This document shows, one piece after another, positions 49,721 to 58,965 of a stretch of 64,000 nt of DNA (positions are counted from its first letter, which is position 1; every line of letters begins with the position of its first letter). The stretch is taken from assembly GCF_030814215.1 (NCBI RefSeq), contig NZ_JAUSUT010000001.1, forward strand, positions 3,782,001 to 3,846,000. The letters are read 5' to 3'. The stretch comes from Amycolatopsis thermophila (GTDB taxonomy: Bacteria; Actinomycetota; Actinomycetes; Mycobacteriales; Pseudonocardiaceae). Position numbers and translations under genes: made by a program. A model generated the notes under the pieces. It was not told where the DNA came from, ran no database searches, and was given only the letters and a program-made list of their open reading frames with translations.

Positions 49721-50908
49721 TCAGGCTGTGAGGGCCGGTAGGCGTCGTGCGCGTACGGTCGACACCGACCAGATCGCCAGCCCGATGAGCGGCAGGGCCG
49801 CGCCGAAAAGGCAGGGGCCGATCCACCCGAAACCGTCGTACAGCGAGCCGGCCAGGGCCGACGCCAACGCGCCGCCCACGAAGATCGTCGTCATGAAGAC
49901 CGTGTTGATGCGGGCCCGTGCGTCGGCGCGCAGGCCGTAGATCTCCCGCTGGCTCAGCACCTGGTGGCTCTGCACCGCGAGGTCCAGCACCACCCCGGCC
50001 AGCGCCAGCACCACCAGCGAACCCGCGCCCAGCCACGCCACGACCATGGCCACCGCCGCCAGCCCCAGTGCGATCCCGCTGCCGATCCGGCCGTGCCCGC
50101 GGTCGCCGAGCCGTCCGGCGAGCGGCGCCGCCGCCGCACCGGCCGCCCCGACCAGGGCGAACACCCCCACCTCGGTCTGCGTCAACCCGTGCCGTCCGAC
50201 CAGCTCGAACGTCACCGACGTCCAGAACGCGCTGAACGCCCCGAACATCAGCGCCTGGCACACCGCCCGCCGCCGCAACGCGGGCTCCTCGCGCGCCAGC
50301 GTCAGGATCGAACCCATCAGCCGCCGGTAGCCCTGGTCGTGCGGAGGCCGGTGGCGCGGCAGGACCCGGCGCACCAGCACCGCCACGACGACCATCAGCA
50401 CCGCCGACACGAAGTAGATCGTGCGCCACCCGAACGCACCCGCGACCAGGCTGGACAGCGTTCGCGCCAGCAGGATCCCCAGCAGCAGCCCGGTCATGAC
50501 GGTCCCGACGAACCGGCCCCGCTGCTCCTCCGGCGCGAGGTGCGCGGCGAACGGGATCAGGATCTGCGCCACCACCGACGTCACCCCGATCAGCACGGAC
50601 GCGGCGAGGAACAACCCGAACTCCGGCGCCACGGCCGCGACGAGCAACGCCAGTGCGGTGAACACCAGCGTGCGCGAGGCCAGCGCCCGGTTCTCCACCA
50701 GGTCCCCGAGCGGCATGAGCAGCGCGAGCCCGGCCGCGTAACCGAGCTGCGTCAGCGTCACCACCAGCGCGGCGCTGCCCTGGCTCACGCCGAACCCGGT
50801 CGCGATCTCGGCCAGCAGCGGCTGACCGTAGTACAGGTTCGCCACGGTGGTGCCGCACGAGAACGCGAGCACCACCATGATCAGCCGTAGGCTGCGGGTT
50901 GGGGGCAT
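49721..50908 (-). CDS. MFS transporter (12-TM, DHA1-like)
   Basis: A 395-residue MFS protein. N-terminal VVLAFSCGTTVANLYYGQPLLAEIA and VTLTQLGYAAGLALLMPLGD are typical of the YgaY/AraJ-like sugar-efflux or drug-efflux branch. Motif A is degenerate (PLGDLVENRALAS). It lies 49 bases downstream of the TetR/PaaR-type gene on the same strand, so it might be part of the paaI-paaK-paaR transcript. It could move an aromatic acid, but its sequence class favours efflux. A 147-bp stem-loop follows. Confidence 0.88.
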   Translation of the reverse strand: MPPTRSLRLIMVVLAFSCGTTVANLYYGQPLLAEIATGFGVSQGSAALVVTLTQLGYAAGLALLMPLGDLVENRALASRTLVFTALALLVAAVAPEFGLFLAASVLIGVTSVVAQILIPFAAHLAPEEQRGRFVGTVMTGLLLGILLARTLSSLVAGAFGWRTIYFVSAVLMVVVAVLVRRVLPRHRPPHDQGYRRLMGSILTLAREEPALRRRAVCQALMFGAFSAFWTSVTFELVGRHGLTQTEVGVFALVGAAGAAAAPLAGRLGDRGHGRIGSGIALGLAAVAMVVAWLGAGSLVVLALAGVVLDLAVQSHQVLSQREIYGLRADARARINTVFMTTIFVGGALASALAGSLYDGFGWIGPCLFGAALPLIGLAIWSVSTVRARRLPALTA

Positions 50909-50957
50909 GTCAGTGCCGACACGCGATCACGTCGCGACATTCCCGGTGTGACCGCGT

Positions 50958-51599
50958 TCACGCCACGGGAAGGTCCTCGGCAGAGCGGATCCGCAGCCCG
51001 TCGAACGCGACGGCGGCCACCGTGTCCGCCAGCTGCTCGCCGCTCTGCCCGCCACGCGGCCGGTACCACTCGATCAGCGAGTTGACCATGCCGAACAGCA
51101 GCCGCGCCGCGGTGGGCGGGTCGATGTCGGGCCGCAGGTCGCCCTCGTCGACGGCCTTGGTGACCAGCTCGGACACGATGTGGTCGAACTCACGGCGCCG
51201 GGCGAGAGCGTCCCGCTCCACCTTGGTGTTCCCGCGCACCCGCAGCAGCAGGGTCACGAACGGCAGCCGGTCGACCAGCACCCGCACACTGCCGCGCACC
51301 AGGTACTCCAGCCGGTCCACCGCGCGCCCGTCCACCGAGTCCAGCTCGGCCACGATTTCGAACAACCCGTCCAGCGCGCGGTTCACCGCCAGCCGCAGCA
51401 GTTCCTGCTTGCTCGGCACGTGGTGGTAGATGGCGGACTTGGTGATCCCGAGCTTGCGGGACAGGTCCTCCATGCTGGTGCCGTCGTAGCCGCGCTCGTT
51501 GAACAGCTTGACCGCGACCGCCAGCAGGGACTCCAGGTCGTAACCCGGCCTGCCGCGCCGGGCGGGCCGGCCGGAGGTCTTCTCGGGCGCGGTCGTCAT
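50958..51599 (-). CDS. paaR: TetR-family regulator of phenylacetate catabolism (PaaR-like)
   Basis: A 213-residue TetR regulator. The HTH is SLLAVAVKLFNERGYDGTSMEDLSRKLGITKSAIYHHVPSKQELLRLAV. The C-terminal ligand domain (DGRAVDRLEYLVRGSVRVLVDRLPFVTLLLRVRG ... AARLLFGMVNSLIEWYRPRG) resembles the PaaR group that senses phenylacetyl-CoA in actinobacteria. It is the last gene of paaI-paaK-paaR, 22 bases after paaK. Two 22-bp sites resembling the corynebacterial PaaR motif lie in the cluster (53415-53436 and 54270-54291), so autoregulation is likely. Confidence 0.85.
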   Translation of the reverse strand: MTTAPEKTSGRPARRGRPGYDLESLLAVAVKLFNERGYDGTSMEDLSRKLGITKSAIYHHVPSKQELLRLAVNRALDGLFEIVAELDSVDGRAVDRLEYLVRGSVRVLVDRLPFVTLLLRVRGNTKVERDALARRREFDHIVSELVTKAVDEGDLRPDIDPPTAARLLFGMVNSLIEWYRPRGGQSGEQLADTVAAVAFDGLRIRSAEDLPVA

Positions 51600-51621
51600 G
51601 GCCCCAGTATCCCAAGCGATC

Positions 51622-52968
51622 TCAGGCCGGCGGCCGCTGGTCGATCACGCGGCGCAGCTTGCCCATCGACCGCTCCAGGGTGTCCGGGTCGAGTACCTCC
51701 ACACCGACGCTGACCCCGACGCCGTCCTTGATCCGCGTGGCGATCTCCGCGGCGGCACCTCGCCTGCGGTCGGACGAGGTGTCGTGCCGGGCTTCCACCA
51801 GGACGGTGAGGTGGTCCATCCGGTCCTTTTTGGTCAGCTTCAGCTGGAAGTGCGGCGCCAGTCCCGCGGTGGCGAGCACGATCTCCTCGATCTGCGTGGG
51901 GAACACGTTGACCCCGCGCAGGATGATCATGTCGTCGCTGCGGCCGGTGACCTTGTCCATGCGCCGGAAGGACGGCCGCGCGGTGCCCGGCCGCAGCGCG
52001 GTGAGGTCGCGGGTGCGGTAGCGGATGATCGGCAGCGCCTGCTTGGTGAGCGAGGTGAACAGCAGCTCGCCGGTCTCGCCCTCGGCCAGCACCTTCTCCT
52101 CGACCGGGTCGATCACCTCGGGGTAGAAGTGGTCCTCCCAGATGTGCAGGCCGTCCTTGGTCTCCACGCACTCCTGCGCGACACCGGGGCCCATCACCTC
52201 GGACAGGCCGTAGATGTCCACGGCGTGCAGGTCCATCCGCTGCTCGATCTCGCGGCGCATCTGCTCGGTCCAGGGCTCCGCGCCGAAGATGCCCACGCGC
52301 AGCGAGGAGGACGCCGGATCGATCCCCTGGCGTTCGAACTCGTCGAGCAACGTGAGCATGTAGGACGGGGTCACCATGATGACCTCGGGCCGGAAGTCGG
52401 TGATGATCTGCACCTGCCGCGCGGTCATGCCACCGGACGCGGGAATCGCGGTGCAGCCGAGCTTTTCGACGCCGTAGTGCGCGCCGAGCCCGCCGGTGAA
52501 CAGGCCGTAGCCGTAGGCCACGTGCACCTTGTGCCCGGGCCGCCCGCCCGCGGCGTAGATCGAGCGGGCCATCACGGTGGCCCACGTGTCGATGTCGGCC
52601 TCGGTGTAACCCACGACCGTCGGCTTGCCGGTGGTGCCGCTGGAGGCGTGGATGCGGCGCACCTGCTCCTGGGGCACGGCGAACATGCCGAACGGGTAGT
52701 TGTCGCGCAGGTCGTGCTTGGTGGTGAAGGGGAACTTCGCCAGGTCCGCCAGCTCGCGGCAGTCGTCCGGGTGCACCCCGGCCTCGTCGAACTTGCGGCG
52801 GTAGAACGGCACGTTCCGGTACGCGTGCCGCAGTGTCCACTGCAGACGCTCCAGCTGAGTGGCCCGCAGTTCGTCGACGCTCATCCGCTCGGCGGGGGTG
52901 AGGTCGTCGGGCGCCGGCGCGCTGCCGAGGCGCTTCGCGGAGGGCACATCGCTGTGCATGGTCGTCAT
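51622..52968 (-). CDS. paaK: Phenylacetate-CoA ligase
   Basis: A 448-residue AMP-forming phenylacetate-CoA ligase, the entry step of the paa pathway. The P-loop is RIHASSGTTGKPTVVGYT. Downstream motifs are DIYGLSEVMGPGVAQEC (aromatic substrate and adenine region), the hinge LPIIRYRTRDLTALRPG and FRRMDKVTGRSDDMIILRGVNVFPTQIEE. The conserved C-terminal lysine is probably in SMGKLRRVIDQRP. Length is typical (about 440). The ATG follows GAGGAG and lies 13 bases after paaI. It feeds PaaABCDE encoded on the opposite arm. Confidence 0.95.
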   Translation of the reverse strand: MTTMHSDVPSAKRLGSAPAPDDLTPAERMSVDELRATQLERLQWTLRHAYRNVPFYRRKFDEAGVHPDDCRELADLAKFPFTTKHDLRDNYPFGMFAVPQEQVRRIHASSGTTGKPTVVGYTEADIDTWATVMARSIYAAGGRPGHKVHVAYGYGLFTGGLGAHYGVEKLGCTAIPASGGMTARQVQIITDFRPEVIMVTPSYMLTLLDEFERQGIDPASSSLRVGIFGAEPWTEQMRREIEQRMDLHAVDIYGLSEVMGPGVAQECVETKDGLHIWEDHFYPEVIDPVEEKVLAEGETGELLFTSLTKQALPIIRYRTRDLTALRPGTARPSFRRMDKVTGRSDDMIILRGVNVFPTQIEEIVLATAGLAPHFQLKLTKKDRMDHLTVLVEARHDTSSDRRRGAAAEIATRIKDGVGVSVGVEVLDPDTLERSMGKLRRVIDQRPPA

Positions 52969-52981
52969 GGGGGCCGGCTCC

Positions 52982-53392
52982 TCAGTTCTCGACTTGCCCG
53001 ATGGTGCGGCTGCGGCCGCGGAATTCGGCGATCACCTCGCGCCCGGCGTCGGTCTCGCGGTGCACCGTGACGTCGTAGATGCCGTTGCGGCCGTAGCGGG
53101 TGCGTTCCTCGGCCGTGGCGACCAGGCGGTCGCCGAGACGGGCGCTGGCGACGAACGAGATCTCCGCGCCCGCCGCGACCGTCACCGGGCCGTGGCTGTT
53201 GCACGCGCAGGCGAACGTGGTGTCGGCCAGCAGGAAGAGGTAGCCGCCGTGGGCGATCGCGTGACCGTTCACCATCTGCTCGGTGACGGTCATCCGGGCG
53301 ACCGCGCGGCCGTCCGCCGCCTCGACGAGTTCGATGCCGAGCGATTTCGACGCGACGTCGTCGGCGAACATCGCCTGCGCGGCTTGGGACAC
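52982..53392 (-). CDS. paaI: PaaI hotdog-fold hydroxyphenylacetyl-CoA thioesterase
   Basis: A 136-residue hotdog thioesterase. The catalytic region is MVNGHAIAHGGYLFLLADTTFACACNSHG, with the nucleophilic Asp in LADTTFA and the HGG loop. Family strands are AAGAEISFVASARLGDRLVATAEERTRYGRNGIYDVTVHRE. It hydrolyses ring-hydroxylated phenylacetyl-CoA or stalled intermediates and frees CoA. The start is GTG 53392 with GGGAGG upstream. A PaaR-like operator (53415-53436) lies 22 bases upstream. Confidence 0.94.
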   Translation of the reverse strand: MSQAAQAMFADDVASKSLGIELVEAADGRAVARMTVTEQMVNGHAIAHGGYLFLLADTTFACACNSHGPVTVAAGAEISFVASARLGDRLVATAEERTRYGRNGIYDVTVHRETDAGREVIAEFRGRSRTIGQVEN

Positions 53393-53414
53393 GGCGGTAC
53401 TGCCTCCCGTCGTT

Positions 53415-53436
53415 ACTGACCGAATGGACGGTTAAT
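53415..53436. promoter_or_regulatory. PaaR operator in front of paaI-paaK-paaR
   Basis: The 22-mer starting ACTGACCGAATGGACGG and ending TTAAT matches the corynebacterial PaaR motif ACTNACCG-NNCGNN-CGGTNAGT (as I recall it) at 14 of 16 fixed positions. It lies between paaG and paaI, upstream of the paaI start. Confidence 0.75.
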
Positions 53437-53460
53437 AATGTGCGCCTCGCGGCGGCACTG

Positions 53461-54252
53461 TCAAGACCCGTGGAAGACCGGTTCCGACTTGCCCAGGAAG
53501 GCTTCCACGGCGCCCCGGTGGTCCGCGGTGAGTCCGAGGCGGGCCTGGGCCTCGCCTTCCAGGCGCAGGACCTCGGGCAGCGGCGCACCCCAGGACGCGG
53601 CGAGCGCGCGCTTGGCTTCCGCGTAGGCACGGGTCGGCCCGGCGGCGAGGCGGGCGGCCAGCGCTGCGGCCGTCGACGCGACGTCACCGGCGGGGACCAC
53701 GCGCCCGGCGATACCCCACTCGGCCGCCTGCGTCGCGGTGAACGCCTCGCCGAGCAGGATCAGCTCGCTCGCCCGCGCCGCACCGACGGCCCGCGCGAGC
53801 GTCGCGGACAGCCCGGAGTCGCAGGTCAGGCCGATGCCGGTGAACGCGGTGCCGAACTTCGCGGTGTCCGCGGTGACGCGCAGGTCGCACGCGAGCGCGA
53901 ACCCGAGCCCGGCGCCGACGCACGTGCCGTTGATCGCCGCCACCACCGGCTTCGGCATGGTCGCCAGCGCCGTGACGATCGGGTTGTAGTGCTCGTCGAT
54001 CGTGGCGAACGCGGTCGCCGGGTCGGCGCGCAAGGCCTCAGCGTGCTCGCCCAGGTCCTGGCCCACGCAGAACGCCCGGCCGGTGCCGGTGAGCACGACG
54101 GCGCGGACCGCGTCGTCGGCGGCGATCCGCTCCAGCGCGTCGCGCAGATCGGTCTTCAGCTCACTGGTCAGGGCGGGCCGGAGCAGGGTCACGGTGGCCA
54201 CGGCGCCTTCGTGCGAAACGGAAACATCCCCGTTGGTGCTTTCGTCAGCCAT
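53461..54252 (-). CDS. paaG: Enoyl-CoA hydratase/isomerase family, probable PaaG
   Basis: A 263-residue crotonase-fold protein. The CoA-binding loop is FCVGQDLGEHAEALR, oxyanion residues lie in KPVVAAINGTCVGAGLGFALACDLRV, and GLTCDSGLSATLARAVGAARASELILLGE follows. In this last segment an Asp occurs where hydratases carry the second glutamate region, as in the ring-1,2-epoxyphenylacetyl-CoA isomerase PaaG; PaaF (a true hydratase) is the alternative. It is the first gene on the minus arm, divergent from paaZ by 61 bases. Confidence 0.85.
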   Translation of the reverse strand: MADESTNGDVSVSHEGAVATVTLLRPALTSELKTDLRDALERIAADDAVRAVVLTGTGRAFCVGQDLGEHAEALRADPATAFATIDEHYNPIVTALATMPKPVVAAINGTCVGAGLGFALACDLRVTADTAKFGTAFTGIGLTCDSGLSATLARAVGAARASELILLGEAFTATQAAEWGIAGRVVPAGDVASTAAALAARLAAGPTRAYAEAKRALAASWGAPLPEVLRLEGEAQARLGLTADHRGAVEAFLGKSEPVFHGS

Positions 54253-54269
54253 GCCGAGACGCTACCATG

Positions 54270-54291
54270 ACTTCCTGAACGTTCGGTTGGT
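54270..54291. promoter_or_regulatory. PaaR operator between paaG and paaZ
   Basis: The 22-mer starting ACTTCCTGAACGTTCGGTT and ending GGT matches the PaaR motif at 13 of 16 fixed positions, including the central CG and the CGGT half. It lies between the divergent paaG and paaZ starts, so it could control both arms. Confidence 0.65.
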
Positions 54292-54313
54292 TAATCCGGG
54301 GAAGCGAGGAACG

Positions 54314-56356
54314 ATGGCCCAGCAGTCGACGAGGATGCTGCGCAGCTACGTCAGCGGCGGCTGGCAGACCGGCGAGGGTGAAGGCGTGCCCCTGCACGAC
54401 GCCGTGACCGGTGCCGAGGTCGCGCGGATCTCCTCCGCGGGTATCGACATGGCCGCCGCGCTCGACCACGGCCGCCGGGTCGGCGGCCCGGCCCTGCGCG
54501 AGCTGACCTTCCACCAGCGGGCCGCGCTGCTCAAGGCCGTGGCCTCGCACCTGCGCGAGCACCGCGACGAGCTGTACGAGCTGTCCGCGAAGACGGGCGC
54601 CACGCTGGGCGATTCGAAGTTCGACGTCGACGGCGGCATCGGCGTGCTGTTCGCCTACTCCTCCAAGGGCAAGCGTGAGCTGCCCAACGACACGGTCTAC
54701 GTCGACGGCAACGTCGAGCCGCTCAGCAAGAGCGGCACGTTCCTCGGCCAGCACATCGCCACTCCGCTGCGGGGTGTCGCGGTGCAGATCAACGCGTTCA
54801 ACTTCCCGGTGTGGGGCCCGCTGGAGAAGTTCGCCCCGGCGTTCCTCGCGGGTGTGCCCAGCCTGGTCAAGCCGGCGAGCCAGACCGCGTACCTGACCGA
54901 GCGGGTCGTCGAGCTGATCATCGAATCCGGTCTGGTCCCGGAGGGCGCGCTGCAGCTGATCTCCGGCAGCGCCGGCGACCTGCTGGACCACCTCACCGAG
55001 CAGGACCTGGTGTCGTTCACCGGGTCGGCGTCCACCGCGCAGAAGCTGCGCACGCACCCGGTGGTCGTCCGCCACGCAGTGCGCTTCAACGCCGAGGCGG
55101 ACTCGCTGAACTGCTCGATCCTCGGCCCGGACGCCACGCCCGGCACGGCCGAGTTCGACCTCTACGTCAAGCAGCTGGTCACCGAGATGACCGTCAAGGC
55201 GGGTCAGAAGTGCACCGCGATCCGCCGCGCGTTCGTGCCGGCCGACCTGCTCGACGCCGTCGCCGAGGCCGCCGCCGAGCGCCTGGCCAAGGTCAAGATC
55301 GGCAACCCGGCGTCCGAAGGCGTCCGCATGGGCGCCCTGGCCAGCCTCGAGCAGCGCGAGGAGGTCCGCCGCTCACTCAAGGCCCTGCAGGACGCCTCCA
55401 GCGTCGTCTTCGGCGACCCGGAGCGGGTCGAGGTGGTCGACGCCGACGCCGAGCGCGGCGCGTTCATCTCGCCGGTGCTGCTCAAGGGTGACCCCGAGCG
55501 CGCCGAGCCGCACGAGGTCGAGGCCTTCGGCCCGGTCTCCACGCTGATGCCCTACGACTCGGTCGAGCAGGTCATCGGTTACGCGGCGCGTGGCCAGGGC
55601 AGCCTGGCCGGGTCGGTCGTCACCGCCGACGCGCGGTTCGCCCGCGAGGTCGTCCTCGGCGTCGCGCCGTGGCACGGCCGTCTGCTGGTGCTCGACTCCG
55701 ACGACGCGAAGGAGTCGACCGGCCACGGCTCGCCGATGCCGCAGCTCGTGCACGGCGGCCCGGGCCGCGCCGGTGGCGGCGAGGAGATGGGCGGCATCCG
55801 CGGCGTGCTGCACCACATGCAGCGCACCGCCGTGCAGGGCAGCCCGAAGGTGCTGACCGCGGTCACCGGCCGCTGGGTCGAGGGCGCCCCGCGCGCGACC
55901 GGGGACGTGCACCCGTTCCGCAAGTCCCTGGCGGAGCTGAAGATCGGCGACTCGGTGGTCGCCGGCCCGCGCCCGGTGACGCAGGAGGACGTGGACCACT
56001 TCGCCGAGTTCACCGGCGACACCTTCTACGCCCACACCGACCCCGAGGCCGCCGCGGCCAACCCGCTGTTCGGCGGCATCGTCGCGCACGGCTACCTGGT
56101 CGTGTCGTTCGCCGCCGGCCTGTTCGTCTCGCCCGAGCCGGGCCCGGTGCTGGCCAACTACGGCCTGGAGAACCTGCGCTTCCTCACCCCGGTCAAGCCC
56201 GGTGACGAGCTGACCGTGACCCTGACCGCCAAGCAGATCACCCCGCGCGAGAACGCCGACTACGGCGAGGTGCGCTGGGACGCCGACGTGACCAACCAGA
56301 ACTCCGAGTCCGTCGCGAAGTACGACGTGCTCACGCTCGTGGCCAAGGAGAAGTGA
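54314..56356 (+). CDS. paaZ: PaaZ: oxepin-CoA hydrolase/3-oxo-5,6-dehydrosuberyl-CoA semialdehyde dehydrogenase
   Basis: A 680-residue bifunctional enzyme, the length expected for PaaZ. Residues about 1-525 are an NADP-dependent aldehyde dehydrogenase ([30 protein letters not shown], the general base Glu in FNAEADSLN, the nucleophile Cys in [14 protein letters not shown]). Residues about 540-680 are a MaoC-like (R)-hydratase domain that opens the oxepin ring ([36 protein letters not shown]). ATG 54314 follows GCGAGGA. It is first in paaZABCDE; paaA overlaps its stop. Confidence 0.95.
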   Translation: MAQQSTRMLRSYVSGGWQTGEGEGVPLHDAVTGAEVARISSAGIDMAAALDHGRRVGGPALRELTFHQRAALLKAVASHLREHRDELYELSAKTGATLGDSKFDVDGGIGVLFAYSSKGKRELPNDTVYVDGNVEPLSKSGTFLGQHIATPLRGVAVQINAFNFPVWGPLEKFAPAFLAGVPSLVKPASQTAYLTERVVELIIESGLVPEGALQLISGSAGDLLDHLTEQDLVSFTGSASTAQKLRTHPVVVRHAVRFNAEADSLNCSILGPDATPGTAEFDLYVKQLVTEMTVKAGQKCTAIRRAFVPADLLDAVAEAAAERLAKVKIGNPASEGVRMGALASLEQREEVRRSLKALQDASSVVFGDPERVEVVDADAERGAFISPVLLKGDPERAEPHEVEAFGPVSTLMPYDSVEQVIGYAARGQGSLAGSVVTADARFAREVVLGVAPWHGRLLVLDSDDAKESTGHGSPMPQLVHGGPGRAGGGEEMGGIRGVLHHMQRTAVQGSPKVLTAVTGRWVEGAPRATGDVHPFRKSLAELKIGDSVVAGPRPVTQEDVDHFAEFTGDTFYAHTDPEAAAANPLFGGIVAHGYLVVSFAAGLFVSPEPGPVLANYGLENLRFLTPVKPGDELTVTLTAKQITPRENADYGEVRWDADVTNQNSESVAKYDVLTLVAKEK

Positions 56357-57303
56357 TGACCGCGACCCTGTCCGAAGAGGACCTCGAACGGCACTTCGAG
56401 CACACCATCGACAAGGACCAGCGGATCGAGCCGCGGGACTGGGTTCCCGAGGGCTACCGCAAGACGATGATCCGGCAGATCGCGCAGCACGCACACTCCG
56501 AGATCATCGGCATGCAGCCGGAGGGCAACTGGATCACCCGCGCGCCGTCGTTGCGGCGCAAGGCGATCCTGCTGGCCAAGGTGCAGGACGAGGCCGGGCA
56601 CGGGCTGTACCTGTACTCGGCGGCCGAGACGCTGGGCGCGGACCGCACCGACCTGACCGAGAAGCTGATCAGCGGGCGGCAGAAGTACTCGTCGATCTTC
56701 AACTACCCGACGCTGACGTTCGCCGACGTCGGCGCGATCGGCTGGCTCGTCGACGGCGCGGCGATCTGCAACCAGGTCCCGTTGTGCCGCAGCAGTTACG
56801 GCCCCTACGCGCGGGCGATGATCCGGATCTGCAAGGAGGAGTCCTTCCACCAGCGGCAGGGCTACGAGCTGCTGATGACGATGATGAAGGGCACCCAGGC
56901 GCAGCGCGACATGGTGCAGGACGCGGTGAACCGGTTCTGGTGGCCGTCGCTGATGATGTTCGGCCCGCCCGACGCCGAATCGGCCAACACCGCGCAGTCG
57001 ATGGCGTGGAAGATCAAGCGGCACACCAACGACGAGCTGCGCCAGCGGTTCGTCGACATGACGGTGCCGCAGGCCGAGGCGCTCGGCGTGACACTGCCCG
57101 ACCCGGAGCTGAAGTGGAATCCCGAACGCGGGCACTACGACTTCGGCCCGGTGGACTGGGACGAGATGAAGCAGGTCGTCGCGGGCAACGGCCCGTGCAA
57201 CGCCGAGCGCATGGCCCGGCGGCGGCAGGCGCACGAGGACGGCGCGTGGGTCCGCGAGGCCGCGGCCGCGCACGCGCGCAAGATGGCGGAGGCGAAGGCG
57301 TGA
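56356..57303 (+). CDS. paaA: Phenylacetyl-CoA 1,2-epoxidase catalytic subunit PaaA
   Basis: A 315-residue carboxylate-bridged di-iron subunit that binds phenylacetyl-CoA and performs ring 1,2-epoxidation. Iron-ligand motifs are in [30 protein letters not shown] and [18 protein letters not shown] (the two ExxH-type helices). ATG 56356 overlaps the paaZ stop codon by one base (TGATG). A GTG two codons earlier is possible. paaB begins four bases before its end. Confidence 0.95.
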   Translation: MTATLSEEDLERHFEHTIDKDQRIEPRDWVPEGYRKTMIRQIAQHAHSEIIGMQPEGNWITRAPSLRRKAILLAKVQDEAGHGLYLYSAAETLGADRTDLTEKLISGRQKYSSIFNYPTLTFADVGAIGWLVDGAAICNQVPLCRSSYGPYARAMIRICKEESFHQRQGYELLMTMMKGTQAQRDMVQDAVNRFWWPSLMMFGPPDAESANTAQSMAWKIKRHTNDELRQRFVDMTVPQAEALGVTLPDPELKWNPERGHYDFGPVDWDEMKQVVAGNGPCNAERMARRRQAHEDGAWVREAAAAHARKMAEAKA

Positions 57304-57587
57304 GCAAGAGCGAGTGGCCGTTGTACGAGGTGTTCGTGCGCGGCAAGCGGGGACTCAACCACGTGCACGTCGGGTCGCTGCGCGCGGCCGACGACCAGAT
57401 GGCCCTGCACAACGCGCGTGACCTGTACACGCGGCGCAACGAGGGTGTGAGCATCTGGGTGGTCAAGGCGTCGGACATCACCGCGTCCTCGCCGGACGAG
57501 AAGGACCCGTTCTTCGCGCCGTCGGGCGACAAGGTGTACCGGCACCCGACGTTCTACGACATCCCCGACAACGTCCCCCACATGTGA
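57300..57587 (+). CDS. paaB: Phenylacetyl-CoA epoxidase subunit PaaB
   Basis: A 95-residue PaaB ([43 protein letters not shown] ... [16 protein letters not shown]). It bridges PaaAC heterodimers in the epoxidase complex. The sequence is highly conserved. GTG 57300 overlaps the paaA stop (GTGA), implying tight translational coupling and fixed subunit stoichiometry. Confidence 0.95.
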   Translation: MSKSEWPLYEVFVRGKRGLNHVHVGSLRAADDQMALHNARDLYTRRNEGVSIWVVKASDITASSPDEKDPFFAPSGDKVYRHPTFYDIPDNVPHM

Positions 57588-57594
57588 GCCGATC

Positions 57595-58479
57595 ATGTCC
57601 TTCGACAACGCTTATGAGTCACTGATCGACGCGCACGACGATTCGCGGTGGGCGTTCGGCACCGGGTTCGAGGACCCGCTGGCCGGGGTGGACACCTCGG
57701 TTCCGTCCGGTGTGGACGGTGCGGACCTCGCGCAGTACTGCCTGATGCTGGGCGACGACGCGCTGGTGTTCTCGCACCGCCTGCAGCAGTGGTGCACCCG
57801 GGCGCCCGAGCTCGAGGACGAGGTCGCGATCGCCAACATCGGCCTGGACCTGCTGGGCCAGGCCCGGCTGCTGCTCGCCCGCGCGGGCAAGTCCGACGGC
57901 AGCGATCGCGGTGAGGACGCGTTCGCGTTCTTCCGCGACGAGCACGAGTTCCGCAACGTCCGGCTCGCCGAGCTGGAGCGCGGCGACTTCGGGCAGCTCA
58001 TCGCGGCCCTGCTGGTGTTCTCCACCTGGCGGCTGGCGCTGTTCCAGCGGCTGCGGTCCTCGGTGGACCCGGTGCTGGCCGCGATCGCCGACAAGGGCGT
58101 CAAGGAGCTGACCTACCACCGCGACTACGCCGCCCAGTGGGCGGTGCGGCTGGGCGATGGCACCGCGTTCTCGCACGAGCGCATGCAGGCGGGGCTGGAG
58201 CGGGTCTGGCCGTTCGTGGCCGAGCTGTTCGTGCCGCACGAGATCGAGTCGCGGCTGGCCGCGGCGGGCGTCGCGGTGGACCCGGCCGCGGTCCGCGAGG
58301 AGTTCGACGGCGTGCTGGCGCAGGTGCTCGGCGCGGGGACGCTGACGCGGCCCGAGGTGAGCGGCAAGGCCGGGGTCAACGGCCAGACCGGGCGCGGCGG
58401 CCGGCACACCGAGGCGATGGGCTACCTGCTGGCCGAGCTGCAGAGCGTGGCCCGCGCCCACCCGGAGGCGACATGGTGA
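57595..58479 (+). CDS. paaC: Phenylacetyl-CoA epoxidase structural subunit PaaC
   Basis: A 294-residue ferritin-like subunit paired with PaaA. It has family segments LAQYCLMLGDDALVFSHRLQQW, LEDEVAIANIGLDLLGQARLLLARAG, FFRDEHEFRNVRLAELERGDFGQLI and ELTYHRDYAAQWAVRLGDGTAFSHERM, but it lacks a complete set of iron ligands, as PaaC normally does. About 40 residues longer than the E. coli form, with an N-terminal extension rich in Asp. It overlaps paaD by seven bases. Confidence 0.95.
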   Translation: MSFDNAYESLIDAHDDSRWAFGTGFEDPLAGVDTSVPSGVDGADLAQYCLMLGDDALVFSHRLQQWCTRAPELEDEVAIANIGLDLLGQARLLLARAGKSDGSDRGEDAFAFFRDEHEFRNVRLAELERGDFGQLIAALLVFSTWRLALFQRLRSSVDPVLAAIADKGVKELTYHRDYAAQWAVRLGDGTAFSHERMQAGLERVWPFVAELFVPHEIESRLAAAGVAVDPAAVREEFDGVLAQVLGAGTLTRPEVSGKAGVNGQTGRGGRHTEAMGYLLAELQSVARAHPEATW

Positions 58480-58964
58480 GCGCCCGCGCCGTCGCGGAGA
58501 CCGTCCGCGACCCCGAGCTGCCCATGCTGACGCTGGCCGACCTCGGCGTACTGCGCGAAGTGTCCGAATCGGACGGTGCGGTGACGGTGTCGATCACTCC
58601 CACCTACACCGGGTGCCCGGCGATGGACACCATGCGCGACGACCTGGTCCACGCACTGCAGGGCGCCGGGTACTCGCGCGTCGAGGTCCGCACGGTGCTG
58701 CAGCCGGCCTGGAGCACCGACTGGATCAGCGAGCGCGGCCGCCGCGCGCTGGCCGAGGCGGGCATCGCGCCACCGGGCAGCGCGCCGCGACAGGCGTCCG
58801 GGCCGATCCCGCTGACACTGGGCCCGACGGTGCGGCGCGTGTCCTGCCCCCGCTGCGGGTCGGCGGACACGGAGCTGGTGTCGCGGTTCGGGGCCACCGC
58901 GTGCAAATCATTGATGCGGTGCCGGTCCTGCGACGAACCCTTCGAGCACGTCAAGGAGATCTGA
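58473..58964 (+). CDS. paaD: PaaD, MIP18-type Fe-S assembly protein for the epoxidase
   Basis: A 163-residue PaaD. The N-terminal DUF59/MIP18 domain (ETVRDPELPMLTLADLGVLREV ... ITPTYTGCPAMDTMRDDLVHAL) is followed by a zinc-ribbon-like tail with paired cysteines (SCPRCGSADTELVSRFGATACKSLMRCRSCDEPF). It is required for maturation of the Fe-S reductase PaaE or the di-iron site. ATG 58473 overlaps paaC by seven bases; GTG 58476 is an alternative. paaE starts two bases after its stop codon. Confidence 0.94.
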   Translation: MVSARAVAETVRDPELPMLTLADLGVLREVSESDGAVTVSITPTYTGCPAMDTMRDDLVHALQGAGYSRVEVRTVLQPAWSTDWISERGRRALAEAGIAPPGSAPRQASGPIPLTLGPTVRRVSCPRCGSADTELVSRFGATACKSLMRCRSCDEPFEHVKEI

Positions 58965-58965
58965 G

